From an uncultured Bacteroides sp. (GTDB taxonomy: Bacteria; Bacteroidota; Bacteroidia; Bacteroidales; Bacteroidaceae), in the NCBI GenBank assembly GCA_900555635.1, contig USLU01000022.1, positions 7,114-71,113 of the forward strand: DNA of 64,000 bases, read 5' to 3'. The notes under the pieces are model-generated. The model was given only the letters and a program-made list of their open reading frames with translations, had not been told where the DNA came from and made no database searches. Every line of letters begins with the position of its first letter. The stretch's first letter is position 1. The position numbers and the translations under genes were made by a program. This document shows positions 1 to 9,756 of the stretch, piece after piece.

Positions 1-1008
1 CTCCAGATAATTGAGCAGGCGACCGATATTTTCATCCACAGCAACAATAGTCGCCAAGTAATCGCGCATGTATTGCTGGTACTTCCAGCTAATCAGTTCT
101 TTGCCTTTCAAGTTACCGCTACGGTATTCTGAAATACGCCCGGCATATACTGAATCCCATTTATCCTGTACATCAGCCGGCATGCGTTTGTAAACCTCAT
201 AGAGACGATTGGTCGTATCTTTCAGCATTTCGTCACGAGTCAGCAGTTTCAAGTCCCAATCATTAGTCAACGTATGTTCAATAGACATATCCTGTTCACG
301 GGCTGCGGAACCCCTACCCTCGTAGTTATCGAAAAGCGTGGCAGGTTCGGGGAAAGTGGTATTATTAAACATCCCCAGATGGCGGGGTGCAGGCATCCAG
401 TTACGGTGCGGAGCTTTCTGATGATACATCATACAGAAAGGTTTATTCTTGTCTCTATGTTCCAGATACTCGATAGCCTTGTCGGTAATGATATCAGTGG
501 CATATCCTTGCTCTACAACCTGCTTTCCGTTCTCATTGAAATCAGGGTTATAATAATCTCCCTGTTCATGTTGTCCGGTCAAGATGCACCAATAATCAAA
601 CCCTTGAGGTTCGGTTATCAAATGCCATTTACCAATAATTGAAGTCTGATAACCTGCTGCTTGCAACAATTTAGGAAATGTCTGCTGGTTACCGTCGAAA
701 GTACTGGCATTATCAGTGAATCCATTGATATGGCTGAATTTGCCCGTCAAGATACACGCTCTTGACGGACCGGATAAAGCATTAACCGCATAGCAATTAT
801 CCATACGAACACCTTCACTGGCAATCCGGTCCATATTGGGTGTCTGGAGAAGACGTCCGCCATAGCATGACATTGCCTGCGTAGTATGGTCATCCGTCAT
901 CATAAAGATGATATTCGGACGTTTCACTTCCTCTTTGGGTTTACTGGAGCTGCAAGCAGACACTCCAATAGCAGTGAGAGGCAGAAATAAAAATGAGATG
1001 CGATTCAT
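1..1008 (-). CDS. Serine-type sulfatase, heparan PUL (3' part missing)
   Basis: Lipoprotein sulfatase of the alkaline phosphatase superfamily (family S1); 336 codons are visible and the C-terminus lies beyond base 1. The start at 1008 gives a lipoprotein signal ending GVSAC (Cys19). Metal-binding TDD (38-40) follows. The activation motif S79-G-P-S-R83 carries serine, so formylglycine would be made by an anaerobic sulfatase-maturating enzyme. The position beside PL12 and GH88 genes matches the B. thetaiotaomicron GlcNAc-6-O-sulfatase BT4656 (S1_11), which is the likely role by synteny and remembered similarity; specificity is inference. It is the last visible gene of the minus-strand operon, 14 bases after the lyase. 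Confidence 0.88.
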   Translation of the reverse strand, partial: MNRISFLFLPLTAIGVSACSSSKPKEEVKRPNIIFMMTDDHTTQAMSCYGGRLLQTPNMDRIASEGVRMDNCYAVNALSGPSRACILTGKFSHINGFTDNASTFDGNQQTFPKLLQAAGYQTSIIGKWHLITEPQGFDYWCILTGQHEQGDYYNPDFNENGKQVVEQGYATDIITDKAIEYLEHRDKNKPFCMMYHQKAPHRNWMPAPRHLGMFNNTTFPEPATLFDNYEGRGSAAREQDMSIEHTLTNDWDLKLLTRDEMLKDTTNRLYEVYKRMPADVQDKWDSVYAGRISEYRSGNLKGKELISWKYQQYMRDYLATIVAVDENIGRLLNYLE

Positions 1009-1022
1009 AGCTGAATTTCTTC

Positions 1023-3020
1023 TTATAGTTTATACTGTAATTGACGTTTCTTGCCATCGACAGTCACTTCTATTTTCACCCCATTCTCATCAAAAGCTTT
1101 ATTCAGGAACTTAGCCTTGAAAGCCGGGAATGAAGCAGCATTCTTCGATGGATAAATAATGGTTATGTAGCGCACTGCTTCCTGTGTATTCTTTTCTACA
1201 TCAAAGGAAACAGCCGTACGCGGAACACGTACACGATAAGCGATAGAACGCCAGCCTTCTTTTTCTTTCAGAGTACTCTTTTTCTCTGAAAAGCACTGAA
1301 GTTTCACATTGCTCTGGCCTTCAAAAGCAGTCGTCAATGTATTGTTCTTTGCATCTACATTGACTGTGCCTTCGCACAAGTGATAATTCAAGTTCACTGT
1401 ACCCTTGGCATCTCCTACCGCCTCATCCACAATTACAAAATAAGACTGGTCTACAAAGAAAACCGAACGTCTGTGCTTCAATCCGTCATAGTGTGGATTC
1501 TCCGTTACAAGAATCTGCTCACTACCTTCCGGTTTCCAGAGTTTGGTAACCGATTGTGTAGTCTGTAGATTTTTCTCATCCAATGTCAACGTATTATGAG
1601 AGCATGTACGGCGGAACCAGTTACGGAGTTTCATGACTTCATCATCTCCGGCGTAAACGTACGAGCCACTATCCGGGAATAGATTCCGACCATTAAACCA
1701 AAGTTCAAAAGTTCCGTTATCCGGTTGGCAGTGCCATTCGCCCTTAGGACCGGCTTTTACTACCATTACTGTAGCATCCTGTTTCCATCCGTTTCTAAAA
1801 GTAAAGAAGCCGGAAGTCAGCGCTCCATGAGAGAGATTTGGCAGAGGGCTACCCTCACGACCTTCCGTTGCATAATAACGTATCCATTCGCAGTCCGGAA
1901 AAATTTTAAGCCAATCCTGATAATTGCGGATTTCGTCAGGGCGGTCGCCCAACTTAGCATCACTGAAACAAGGGTTACTATAGTCAGGGAAGCAAATATT
2001 TGAGTAAAACTCAATCATATTCTTGACTGTATTCACATACTCAGCCGGTAGTTCCTTGCGGAAACCGTTAACATCGGCCATGCGAAGAGCTTTGCAGAAA
2101 ATATTGATTGCTGCCAGGTGATAGTGAGGGTCCAGTTCGTATTGTCCGCCATCGGCATAAACCTGCTTCCCGATTTCACGGTTCAAGATATTGATTCCGC
2201 TTTCTCTCCATCCGGCTGCTTCCTTGAATTCGGGAAAGAATGCACCCGCATACAACATACGTTGTGCTTCGAATAGCAAGTGATTGCCCTGATCTGAGTA
2301 GTTGCCCAAAATATGCAATGCGTGACGATGATAGTTCACCAAAAACTCTGTCAAGAATTCCGGTGTAAAGGCTTGCGAAGGAACAAACAACAGAAACTGC
2401 AAAGTCTGATCCTGCAAACGGTTACTCACTTCCAACGGACGCCAGGCAAAGCGTACATTCTCGGCATTACCTTTCACTTCACCTGCACTGACAAGCTCGT
2501 ATTCTTCTTTCTCCACCTGAGTCAGCGGATTCTTTTGAATCCAGTCCATATACTGGTAAGCCCACTCTTTGGCATATTTCTCATCACCCGAAATACGGTA
2601 TGCTTTTCCCATCGGGGTAAACCATTTGTGACGGTGCAACTGCCAACGCAGTTCATTATCTTGTACCGGCCAGTATTGCCAGTTGATGTCTTTACCGTAA
2701 TTATAGGAAGGCTGGTATCCCTTATGCACAAAGAATGTATGTTCAAGTGCATCGTCCGCCCATTTTTGTTCTTCCTTTGATATCTTGATATTCTTCATAT
2801 CAATATCAGGATGCTCTATGCCGGCACGTTGACGGTAATAATCCAATAAAGCCTGAGCAGCCTCATTCCATTGCTGCCTGTCACATGCAGCTTTCACTTT
2901 CTCCAAGCCCGGATAATCCAGATTCAAGAGGTCAAAAGCTTCTTTTCTGAGTTGTTGTGCTTCGGCACAAATGGCAACCAACAAAAAAGTGAAACCTAAA
3001 AGATATTTTGTTATTTTCAT
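1023..3020 (-). CDS. Heparinase III-type heparan sulfate lyase, PL12
   Basis: A 665-residue exported polysaccharide lyase with a signal peptide ending near AEAQ (residue 22). It has an N-terminal helical (alpha/alpha) toroid to about residue 380 and a C-terminal beta-sandwich. Landmarks are DQGNHLLFEAQRMLY, LDPHYHL, WHCQPDNGTFELWFNG and RTCSHNTLTLD, as in heparinase II/III families. Length and organisation match B. thetaiotaomicron BT4657 (PL12). The expected reaction is beta-elimination of GlcNAc/GlcNS-uronate linkages in low-sulfated heparan, leaving 4,5-unsaturated uronates, probably in the periplasm. The gene lies 16 bases after GH88, whose substrate it makes. Confidence 0.9.
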   Translation of the reverse strand: MKITKYLLGFTFLLVAICAEAQQLRKEAFDLLNLDYPGLEKVKAACDRQQWNEAAQALLDYYRQRAGIEHPDIDMKNIKISKEEQKWADDALEHTFFVHKGYQPSYNYGKDINWQYWPVQDNELRWQLHRHKWFTPMGKAYRISGDEKYAKEWAYQYMDWIQKNPLTQVEKEEYELVSAGEVKGNAENVRFAWRPLEVSNRLQDQTLQFLLFVPSQAFTPEFLTEFLVNYHRHALHILGNYSDQGNHLLFEAQRMLYAGAFFPEFKEAAGWRESGINILNREIGKQVYADGGQYELDPHYHLAAINIFCKALRMADVNGFRKELPAEYVNTVKNMIEFYSNICFPDYSNPCFSDAKLGDRPDEIRNYQDWLKIFPDCEWIRYYATEGREGSPLPNLSHGALTSGFFTFRNGWKQDATVMVVKAGPKGEWHCQPDNGTFELWFNGRNLFPDSGSYVYAGDDEVMKLRNWFRRTCSHNTLTLDEKNLQTTQSVTKLWKPEGSEQILVTENPHYDGLKHRRSVFFVDQSYFVIVDEAVGDAKGTVNLNYHLCEGTVNVDAKNNTLTTAFEGQSNVKLQCFSEKKSTLKEKEGWRSIAYRVRVPRTAVSFDVEKNTQEAVRYITIIYPSKNAASFPAFKAKFLNKAFDENGVKIEVTVDGKKRQLQYKL

Positions 3021-3036
3021 GGTATATTATTTTCGA

Positions 3037-4326
3037 TTAAAGCGATTTATAATCAAGTCCCTTCACTTGCATATAACGAATCAACGCCTCCAGGTAATAA
3101 TAATCGGCATAATTGATAGGCGTATCAATTTCAGAGCCATTGGGCAATGAGCCTGTAGAGTGCATCAAAATAAATCCTTGGTTCGTACCTACTTTAGCTA
3201 AATATGCATCTGAAGAAAGTGATTTCAATAACTTTTCAGCGTAATCAAAATAAACCTGTCCGTCTTCTACCAATGTACTAAGCTCTATCAATGCAGACGC
3301 TGTAATGGAAGCAGCAGAAGCATCTCTAGGAGTTTGCGGCGTTTCCGGTGCATCGTAGTCCCACAAAGGAATGGCATCTTCAGTCTTCACCCGTGTCATA
3401 ATCAACTTGGCAATATCTTTTGCCTGCTGCAAAAATACAGAATCTTTTGATTCGCGGTAACAAGAAGTATATCCATATACACCCCAAGCTTGTCCGCGCG
3501 CCCATGCCGATTCGTCATTTTTTCCTTGATGTGTGCATTTCAGTTCCACTGTACCGTCGTTATTATAACTTACCACGTGGTAAGAGGTATGATCGGGTCT
3601 GAAATGATTCTTCAATGTTGTTTCGGCATGCTTCAATGCAACTTCTTTGTACTTAGGATCATTGGTCAGATGGCTTACATAGAACAGCAAATCCAAGTTC
3701 ATCATATTGTCTATGATTACAGGAAAGTTCCATTTCCCGAAATCCCAGGAACGAATACAGCCAATACTATCGTTAAAACGTCCACACAAATTATCTGCTG
3801 TCTGTATCAAAGCCAAACGAACACTATCTGCCGGTAATATACGATTGGCATTACCATAGCTACAATTCATCATAAATCCGATATCATGCGTACCTTTATA
3901 GTCTTTCACCGGATATAGGTAATTAGTAAACTGAACAGCCTCTTTCTTTAATTCTTCATCACCTGTCAACTGATAAGCATACCATAAGTTACCCGGAAAG
4001 AATCCGCTTGTCCAATCATAAATGGAAGCACAATAACGACGAGTACCCAATGCATCTTTTACAGGCTTTACCCGCAAAGAATCTTTAAAAGTAGCCGGGT
4101 CTCTTTGTAGCTGGCTACAGAGAAAATCCATATCATATCCCGTCCAGATAGCACGAGGCAATAATACAGAATCACCTACATCGGCTACCGTTTCTTTCAA
4201 CTGGGCTGCGGATACATCTATCGCCTGCTTCAACCAAGTATATTCTCCTTTTGATTGATTGGAAGCACAACCCGAGAAACTATACATAGTAGCAATTGTG
4301 CAACAAAACAACAAAAATTTCTTCAT
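3037..4326 (-). CDS. Unsaturated glucuronyl hydrolase, GH88, lipoprotein
   Basis: A 429-residue glycoside hydrolase that hydrates and removes the 4,5-unsaturated uronic acid from lyase products. A lipoprotein signal ends at FSGC (Cys20). The (alpha/alpha)6 domain contains THDIGFMMNCSYG and NMMNLDLL, which hold the two conserved catalytic aspartates of GH88, and WARGQAWGVYG in the substrate cleft. Neighbours (PL12, sulfatase, susCD) point to heparin/heparan disaccharides, as for BT4658. It is separated from susD by 186 bases containing a large inverted repeat, so it may be expressed at a different level from susCD. Confidence 0.92.
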   Translation of the reverse strand: MKKFLLFCCTIATMYSFSGCASNQSKGEYTWLKQAIDVSAAQLKETVADVGDSVLLPRAIWTGYDMDFLCSQLQRDPATFKDSLRVKPVKDALGTRRYCASIYDWTSGFFPGNLWYAYQLTGDEELKKEAVQFTNYLYPVKDYKGTHDIGFMMNCSYGNANRILPADSVRLALIQTADNLCGRFNDSIGCIRSWDFGKWNFPVIIDNMMNLDLLFYVSHLTNDPKYKEVALKHAETTLKNHFRPDHTSYHVVSYNNDGTVELKCTHQGKNDESAWARGQAWGVYGYTSCYRESKDSVFLQQAKDIAKLIMTRVKTEDAIPLWDYDAPETPQTPRDASAASITASALIELSTLVEDGQVYFDYAEKLLKSLSSDAYLAKVGTNQGFILMHSTGSLPNGSEIDTPINYADYYYLEALIRYMQVKGLDYKSL

Positions 4327-4402
4327 AAAATACGTTTTATAAGTTAGTTTCTTCTATGTATGCAAAGCTAGGAGTAAGTCCGAACTTTGGCGTACAATAA
4401 TG

Positions 4403-4492
4403 TTGAAAGATGTTTCACGTAGAGGTAGAACGATAGCAATTCTGTTGAAAATAGCACAATATTGTCTAAACTCTCTATGAAACATCTTTCAC
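4403..4492. repeat. Inverted repeat between susD and GH88
   Basis: TGAAAGATGTTTCA at 4404-4417 recurs as its exact reverse complement at 4478-4491. Outside a two-base bulge the arms continue with TAGAG/CTCTA. The 14-mer is itself a TGAAA-N4-TTTCA dyad. Between the arms lies the palindrome ACAATATTGT (4456-4465). On the minus strand it follows susD and precedes GH88. It could be an RNA stem-loop setting differential susCD versus enzyme expression, or operator DNA. Confidence 0.6.
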
Positions 4493-4512
4493 AAAGTTCT
4501 ATATCTGATTAT

Positions 4513-6183
4513 TTATTCGTAACCCGGATTATTCTTGCCTCCCAATGCTGGATTAGATTGCAATTCACCCAATGGAATCGGGAAGAGCTCGTGTTGTCCC
4601 TTTACAAACTTTTCACCGGCTACATATTTGCCCTTAAGAGATTTGTCCATATTGTCCTGAAAGAATTTCAAAGCTTCACCCAAGATACCCCAACGAAGCA
4701 AGTCATATTTGCGTTGACCTTCGAAAGCCAATTCGAAACCACGTTCCCAGTAAAGAGCAGTACGGAACTTGCCGGCTGCATCATTATCCTGGATATAGGG
4801 AAGATTGTAAACTTTCGGAGCTTTCAACAAGCTATTATAGTTGGCATCTGTGATCGGAGTTGCTCCTGCACGTTCGCGTACAGTATTCAACAAATTCCAG
4901 GCTTCCGGAGTATTACCAATTTCGTTATAAGCCTCAGCGGCCATCAATACTACATCGGCATAACGTAGCGGACAGTAGTTTACACCTGTATTGTTAGGAT
5001 CAACAAACCCACCAGGCATCCACTCTCTGCGCCATTTACCCGGATACCAGTCTGTTAATTTAGTATTTGTCACGGGATAATGTTCACCTTTAGTTGCATC
5101 CCATTTAAACTGATAGGTACATACCATCACATCTCTACGCTGATCCTTTTCTTCGAAGAAATCTTTCCATGCCGGCAGTACACGGAAGAATGCATTAGCA
5201 CGTCCCATCGAACTTGAAGTGGAATTTTTACCCGGAGCCTCTACTGCCGGCCCGTTATAGGTAGCCCAGGTTCCTGAATTGTCCTTGTATCCTGATCCTG
5301 TAGGATTAAAAGCGATTTCCCATAGACTCTCTTTAGAATTTAAAACACCTGCCGAATAGCCTACAAATAATTGTTTGAAACCCCTATCATAAAAACCATG
5401 ATAACCTTTATTTTGAAAAGCAGTCCATTCAGAAATTACAGCATTAAAGTATTCCTTTCTCTTGGCTTCGTCCGGTTGAGTCAACTTACCGTCCTGCTGC
5501 AAACTATAACCTGCACGTTGTAAGTAAATACGCATCAACAATGCATGAGCAGCACCTTGTGAAGGTACTTCCGGAGAAAGTGACGCACTTCCCTTCTGCA
5601 AGTTTTCTTTAGCAAAATCCAAGTCATCAATAATCTGATTATAGATTTCTTCGCGACTTACACGACCGTTAAAAGCATCTTCATATCCGGAAGAATAAGT
5701 AGTTTTGAAAGGAGCGTCTCCCCAATATTTAATCAGGTCGAAGCCCAAGAACGCACGAAGGAAACGAGCCTGAGCCACTAAATCCTTCAAATACGTACTA
5801 CCCTCATAATCTGCCATCTTTTCAATGCCTGCAATGGCAAAGTTAGCGCGGTCTATTCCCATATACTTATACTCCCACAGAGAAGCAATCCAGTCGTTGG
5901 TAGATTTCACCATATAGTGTGCAATGTCACGGCGTGTATTATCTGTACCCGTACCCTGTATATAATAGGTATCGTCTGAAGAAGGCATAGCCATTTCGAA
6001 CTGTCCATAATGCTTGTCTATAGCCAAACAGTCGTAAATACCTATTACAGACATTTTAGCTTGGTCATTAGTTTGAAAGTAAGTGTCCTTCTCGTAGTAA
6101 GAGGTAGGTTTCTCAGTCAGGTCGCAAGAGGTGAATCCTGCTACAATCAGTGCGCTTAGCGCAATCACTTTATATTTTTTCAT
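4513..6183 (-). CDS. susD: SusD-family glycan-binding lipoprotein
   Basis: A 556-residue surface lipoprotein that binds glycan at the SusC lid. The signal ends at GFTSC (Cys20). The N-terminal TPR-like helices, the late YADVVLMAAEAYNE helix, and the C-terminal GFELAFEGQRKYDLLRWG and ELFPIPLGEL segments are SusD/RagB hallmarks. It lies 22 bases after susC in the same operon. The presumed ligand is heparin/heparan oligosaccharide from the flanking lyases. Length and domain order look complete. Confidence 0.95.
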   Translation of the reverse strand: MKKYKVIALSALIVAGFTSCDLTEKPTSYYEKDTYFQTNDQAKMSVIGIYDCLAIDKHYGQFEMAMPSSDDTYYIQGTGTDNTRRDIAHYMVKSTNDWIASLWEYKYMGIDRANFAIAGIEKMADYEGSTYLKDLVAQARFLRAFLGFDLIKYWGDAPFKTTYSSGYEDAFNGRVSREEIYNQIIDDLDFAKENLQKGSASLSPEVPSQGAAHALLMRIYLQRAGYSLQQDGKLTQPDEAKRKEYFNAVISEWTAFQNKGYHGFYDRGFKQLFVGYSAGVLNSKESLWEIAFNPTGSGYKDNSGTWATYNGPAVEAPGKNSTSSSMGRANAFFRVLPAWKDFFEEKDQRRDVMVCTYQFKWDATKGEHYPVTNTKLTDWYPGKWRREWMPGGFVDPNNTGVNYCPLRYADVVLMAAEAYNEIGNTPEAWNLLNTVRERAGATPITDANYNSLLKAPKVYNLPYIQDNDAAGKFRTALYWERGFELAFEGQRKYDLLRWGILGEALKFFQDNMDKSLKGKYVAGEKFVKGQHELFPIPLGELQSNPALGGKNNPGYE

Positions 6184-6205
6184 TGTATTCTCCTTTTGAA
6201 GTTCA

Positions 6206-9200
6206 TTAGAAAGCTAAATTAATACCGAAAACAAACGAGCGGCTCTTAGGATAAGCACCAAAGTCAACACCCGGTGTCAAGCCATTACCCATTGTAGAAA
6301 CTTCAGGATCGAAGCCAGTGTACTTAGTCCAGGTAAGCAAGTTAGAACCTGTAGCATAAAGACGTAATTTGCTGATACCGGCTTTGCTAAGCATCTTCTT
6401 TGGGAAAGTGTAACCTAAAGTAATGTTGCTCAATTTCAAGAATGAACCGTCTTCTACAGCCCAAGAGTGAATGTATGTATCACCTACTTCGTTGTCATAG
6501 ATAGCAGCTACCGTCTTGCCTCTGTTGATGTCCGCCATTTCTTGAGGATCAGTAATCATCTCACCTGACTTATTAACCAATACCCAACGGTTCTTAGAAT
6601 CAGCTACTGCCAAAACATTCTTGTTCTGCAAAGCTGTTTTAGTATTAGTCAGCTTGGTTGCATTGAATACGTCGTTGCCGATACTGTAAGTGAAGAAGAT
6701 ACTCAAATCGAAATCTTTGTAAGTAAAGGTATTGTTAATACCACCGTAAACTTTCGGATAAGCGTTACCGATTACTGTCTTGTCAGCTTCTGTAATCTTA
6801 TTGTCTTCGCTGCCGTCTACATTCTTAAACTTCCACATACCCGGTTTTACATTACCTTTGTCGCCTATATAAGGGACACCGTCCTTCAGTGTGTAAGTCT
6901 TGGTTGTAGCATCGTAATCAAAATCAGATACCTGGTACAAACCGTCAGTTACATATCCGTACATCTGTCCCAAAGGTTGGTTCACACCGATAATATGAGT
7001 ATTTTGGCTATAACCGAACTTAGCTTCCCACAACTGTACTTCCTCGCCGGTCAGCTTCTTTACAGAATTCTTATTGTGAGACAGAGTTACAGATGTATTC
7101 CAGCTAAAGTTCTTGTTCATGATATTGGTTGAATTGATAGTCAAGTCAATACCTTTGTTTTCAGTCTCACCGGCATTAATAACCATACTGTTGTAACCTG
7201 CCGAAGTAGGTATTTTTGCATTCAGCAGCAAATTGCTACTACGGTTAATATAGAATTCGGGAGAAATAGTCAAACGCTGGTTGAAGAAGCCGAAGTCAAC
7301 ACCAAGGTTAAAGGTCTTGTTAGCTTCCCACTTTAAGTCGGGGTTAGGAATCTGCTTCGAAACATAACCAGATTGAGTAGAATCCCCATTAGGATAAGTC
7401 ACAGAATTCAAGATAGCCAGACCAAGGTAGCTGTCGATACGGTTGTTACCCGCCATACCATAGCCCAAACGAAGTTTCAGGTCAGAGAAGATTTCCAAGT
7501 TCTTGATAAACTCTTCTTCTCCCAAACGCCAAGCTGCAGAGAATGCAGGGAAATATCCCCACTTATTATTTTTACCGAATTTAGAAGAACCGTCGGCACG
7601 AACCGAAGCAGTAAACAAGTATTTATCCTTAAAAGCGTAGTTGAAACGCCCAAAGAAAGAAAGCAATTTATCATCATAGTTTTCAGCGGACTGAACAGCT
7701 GTAGGAAGACCCAGCGAAAGGTCAGCCAAACCTATATCATCATTCGGAAAGTTAGAAGCCGCTGCCTTAAAGTTACGACTCCAACGGTCTACATACTCAT
7801 GACCTAGCATAGCAGTCACATTGTGACCTTTACCCGACCAGTTGTAGTTCAATACGTTTGACGTCTGGAAACTACCGTTTTCCAAGTTCTGGATACTACC
7901 ATTGATACTTGAACGCTTTGCGGTGATTGACTTATCGCCGAAGAACACATCATTGCGGCGTGTCTGATAACGCATACCTGTTGTATTACGGAAAGTCAGT
8001 CCCTTGAACAGTTTGAGAGTAAAACCACCATTAGCCTGGAAAGTACGATATTCACGATCATTAGTTTCTTCGGCAGCAGAAAGCAGAGGATTCTGCATTA
8101 CGTTACCCGAATCATCCAGGAAGATAGGGTCTTCGTCACCTAACAGCAAGTCGTCAGTTCCATTGATACCTACCGTAGGGCGATACTGCAAAATGTGTTG
8201 CATCTTATTAAAACGGTCACCACCATCGGAAGTACCCATACCGGTAATCTTCATCTGGTCATAGCTGATACGGGCATTTACTTCCAAGCGGTTGTTCACC
8301 TTATGGTTCATATTGAAAGAAATATTGTGCTTGTTATTGCCACTATATACCATAGCACCATCTTCATCATAATAAGAATATGCCAGATTATAATTCAATT
8401 TATCAGTACCACCGGAAACACCTACACGATAGTTTTGTGTAATCGCTGTACGTCCCAATGTCTCGTCTTGCCAATCCAAACCTTTACGGTTACCATAGTT
8501 CTTTTCAAGATCACTGTAATTGCCATAGATTTCTGTGAACTTCGTGATATCTTTCTCCCAATCATCCGGAGTAGTAGCGTCGTAAACTCGGCGCTCATAA
8601 TCCAGCATGGCAAACTCATAAGTAGAAAGTACATCCAGCTTCTTTGCGATTTTCTTGAAGCCTACATAACTGTCGAAAGTTACAGTAGCTTTTCCGTCCT
8701 TACTACCGCTCTTAGTAGTAATAACAACTACACCATTCGCACCACGGGCACCATAGATGGCCGTAGCAGAAGCATCTTTCAAAATGTCGATTGTTGCAAT
8801 TTCGGCAGGGTCAAGGGTAGACATGCCATCTTCACTTGGGAAACCGTCGATAATATACAACGGTTCGTTGCTTTGAGTAATAGAGATACCACCACGTACA
8901 CGCACTGAAATAGAAGCTCCGGGAGCACCTTCACTCTGCATCACCTGTACACCAGCCATACGTCCAGCCAATGCCTGTGTGATATCACTGGTAGGTACTT
9001 TAGAAAGTTCTTTACTGCTAACTGAAGCGACTGAACCGGTCAGGTCTTTGCGTGCCACTGTACCATAACCAATTACTACAACTTCGTCCAGTACTTTAGA
9101 GTCAACCTGCAATGTCACATTAATAACACTCTGTTTGTTGACTTTCACTTCTTGGGAGGTCATTCCTACATACGAAAAGACCAAAACATCTTTAGATGCG

Positions 9201-9403
9201 TCATTCACTTTCAGCGAATAGTTACCTTCTATGTCGGTAACAGTTCCAACACCAGCAGCTCCTTTAATAGTAACGCTACCTCCAATAACTTCATACCCTT
9301 CGCTATCAACTACCTTACCAGTAACTGTCAGACTTTGTGCATATGCCGCCATACTGACAAAAGCGAGGACAAACATTAAAATTGATTCTTTTAATTTGAA
9401 CAT
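6206..9403 (-). CDS. susC: SusC-family TonB-dependent glycan importer
   Basis: A 1065-residue outer-membrane porter. A signal peptide ends near AAYAQ (23). A carboxypeptidase-regulatory-like beta domain (about 25-105) is followed by the SusC junction DEVVVIGYGT, a plug domain (about 115-225, ending ATAIYGARGANGVVVITTK) and a long beta-barrel ending in phenylalanine (FGINLAF). It should import sulfated oligosaccharides with TonB energy. It is first gene of the susC-susD unit. A TAAGTTTG -7 element lies about 46 bases upstream with no recognisable -33 box, typical of activator-dependent PUL promoters. Confidence 0.97.
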   Translation of the reverse strand: MFKLKESILMFVLAFVSMAAYAQSLTVTGKVVDSEGYEVIGGSVTIKGAAGVGTVTDIEGNYSLKVNDASKDVLVFSYVGMTSQEVKVNKQSVINVTLQVDSKVLDEVVVIGYGTVARKDLTGSVASVSSKELSKVPTSDITQALAGRMAGVQVMQSEGAPGASISVRVRGGISITQSNEPLYIIDGFPSEDGMSTLDPAEIATIDILKDASATAIYGARGANGVVVITTKSGSKDGKATVTFDSYVGFKKIAKKLDVLSTYEFAMLDYERRVYDATTPDDWEKDITKFTEIYGNYSDLEKNYGNRKGLDWQDETLGRTAITQNYRVGVSGGTDKLNYNLAYSYYDEDGAMVYSGNNKHNISFNMNHKVNNRLEVNARISYDQMKITGMGTSDGGDRFNKMQHILQYRPTVGINGTDDLLLGDEDPIFLDDSGNVMQNPLLSAAEETNDREYRTFQANGGFTLKLFKGLTFRNTTGMRYQTRRNDVFFGDKSITAKRSSINGSIQNLENGSFQTSNVLNYNWSGKGHNVTAMLGHEYVDRWSRNFKAAASNFPNDDIGLADLSLGLPTAVQSAENYDDKLLSFFGRFNYAFKDKYLFTASVRADGSSKFGKNNKWGYFPAFSAAWRLGEEEFIKNLEIFSDLKLRLGYGMAGNNRIDSYLGLAILNSVTYPNGDSTQSGYVSKQIPNPDLKWEANKTFNLGVDFGFFNQRLTISPEFYINRSSNLLLNAKIPTSAGYNSMVINAGETENKGIDLTINSTNIMNKNFSWNTSVTLSHNKNSVKKLTGEEVQLWEAKFGYSQNTHIIGVNQPLGQMYGYVTDGLYQVSDFDYDATTKTYTLKDGVPYIGDKGNVKPGMWKFKNVDGSEDNKITEADKTVIGNAYPKVYGGINNTFTYKDFDLSIFFTYSIGNDVFNATKLTNTKTALQNKNVLAVADSKNRWVLVNKSGEMITDPQEMADINRGKTVAAIYDNEVGDTYIHSWAVEDGSFLKLSNITLGYTFPKKMLSKAGISKLRLYATGSNLLTWTKYTGFDPEVSTMGNGLTPGVDFGAYPKSRSFVFGINLAF

Positions 9404-9448
9404 AATGAATAAATCTAAGGTTTAACTTTAGAGATAATTTTGTGGCGG

Positions 9449-9456
9449 CAAACTTA
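9449..9456 (-). promoter_or_regulatory. -7 element of the susC promoter
   Basis: On the minus strand this reads TAAGTTTG, an exact match to TAnnTTTG. The bases 19 upstream do not resemble TTTG, which suggests activator dependence. The distance to the susC start at 9403 gives a leader of roughly 40 bases. Confidence 0.6.
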
Positions 9457-9523
9457 CTGCAAGCTCAAAATAAAACGAGAAAGTATTGTTTTTTATACTC
9501 CCACTTTTACGCTTTTTCCATGC

Positions 9524-9536
9524 CAATATTGTTCAC
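9524..9536. promoter_or_regulatory. Candidate regulator site upstream of susC
   Basis: CAATATTGTTCAC lies about 70 bases upstream of the susC -7 element. Its AATATTGT core recurs three times in the divergent PUL promoter region (17432, 17452 and, inverted, 17481) and once between susD and GH88 (4456). The other 353 bases of the susC-cupin gap hold only the promoter and the hairpin listed separately. Binding by the locus regulator is inference. Confidence 0.4.
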
Positions 9537-9685
9537 CTTAGGATATTTCTGTGCAAATAATGCCCTACAGTACCATACAAAAGAGGGTATACACTTTTAT
9601 TCAACAAAGAAATAATACATCTATTTGACATAAAATCAGAAACTGAAGAGTATTTTTGTCTCCGTCACACCATCTCTGTATCCGG

Positions 9686-9749
9686 TCCGTACCTTCTTCC
9701 GAATCATCTACGTGTCTTTATACGTAGATGATCCGGAAGAAGGTACGGA
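9686..9749. terminator. Long hairpin downstream of the cupin gene
   Basis: Arms 9686-9713 and 9722-9749 are 28 bases each with a single mismatch and an 8-base loop. The hairpin begins 8 bases past the cupin stop codon (minus strand). No strong T-run follows, so it may stabilise the 3' end of the transcript or separate it from susC transcription. Confidence 0.6.
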
Positions 9750-9756
9750 GAAGGGA

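Noticed and set aside
8195..8908. 237-residue open frame antisense to susC
   Set aside because: It lies inside a clear SusC barrel and plug region; composition is that of a shadow frame.
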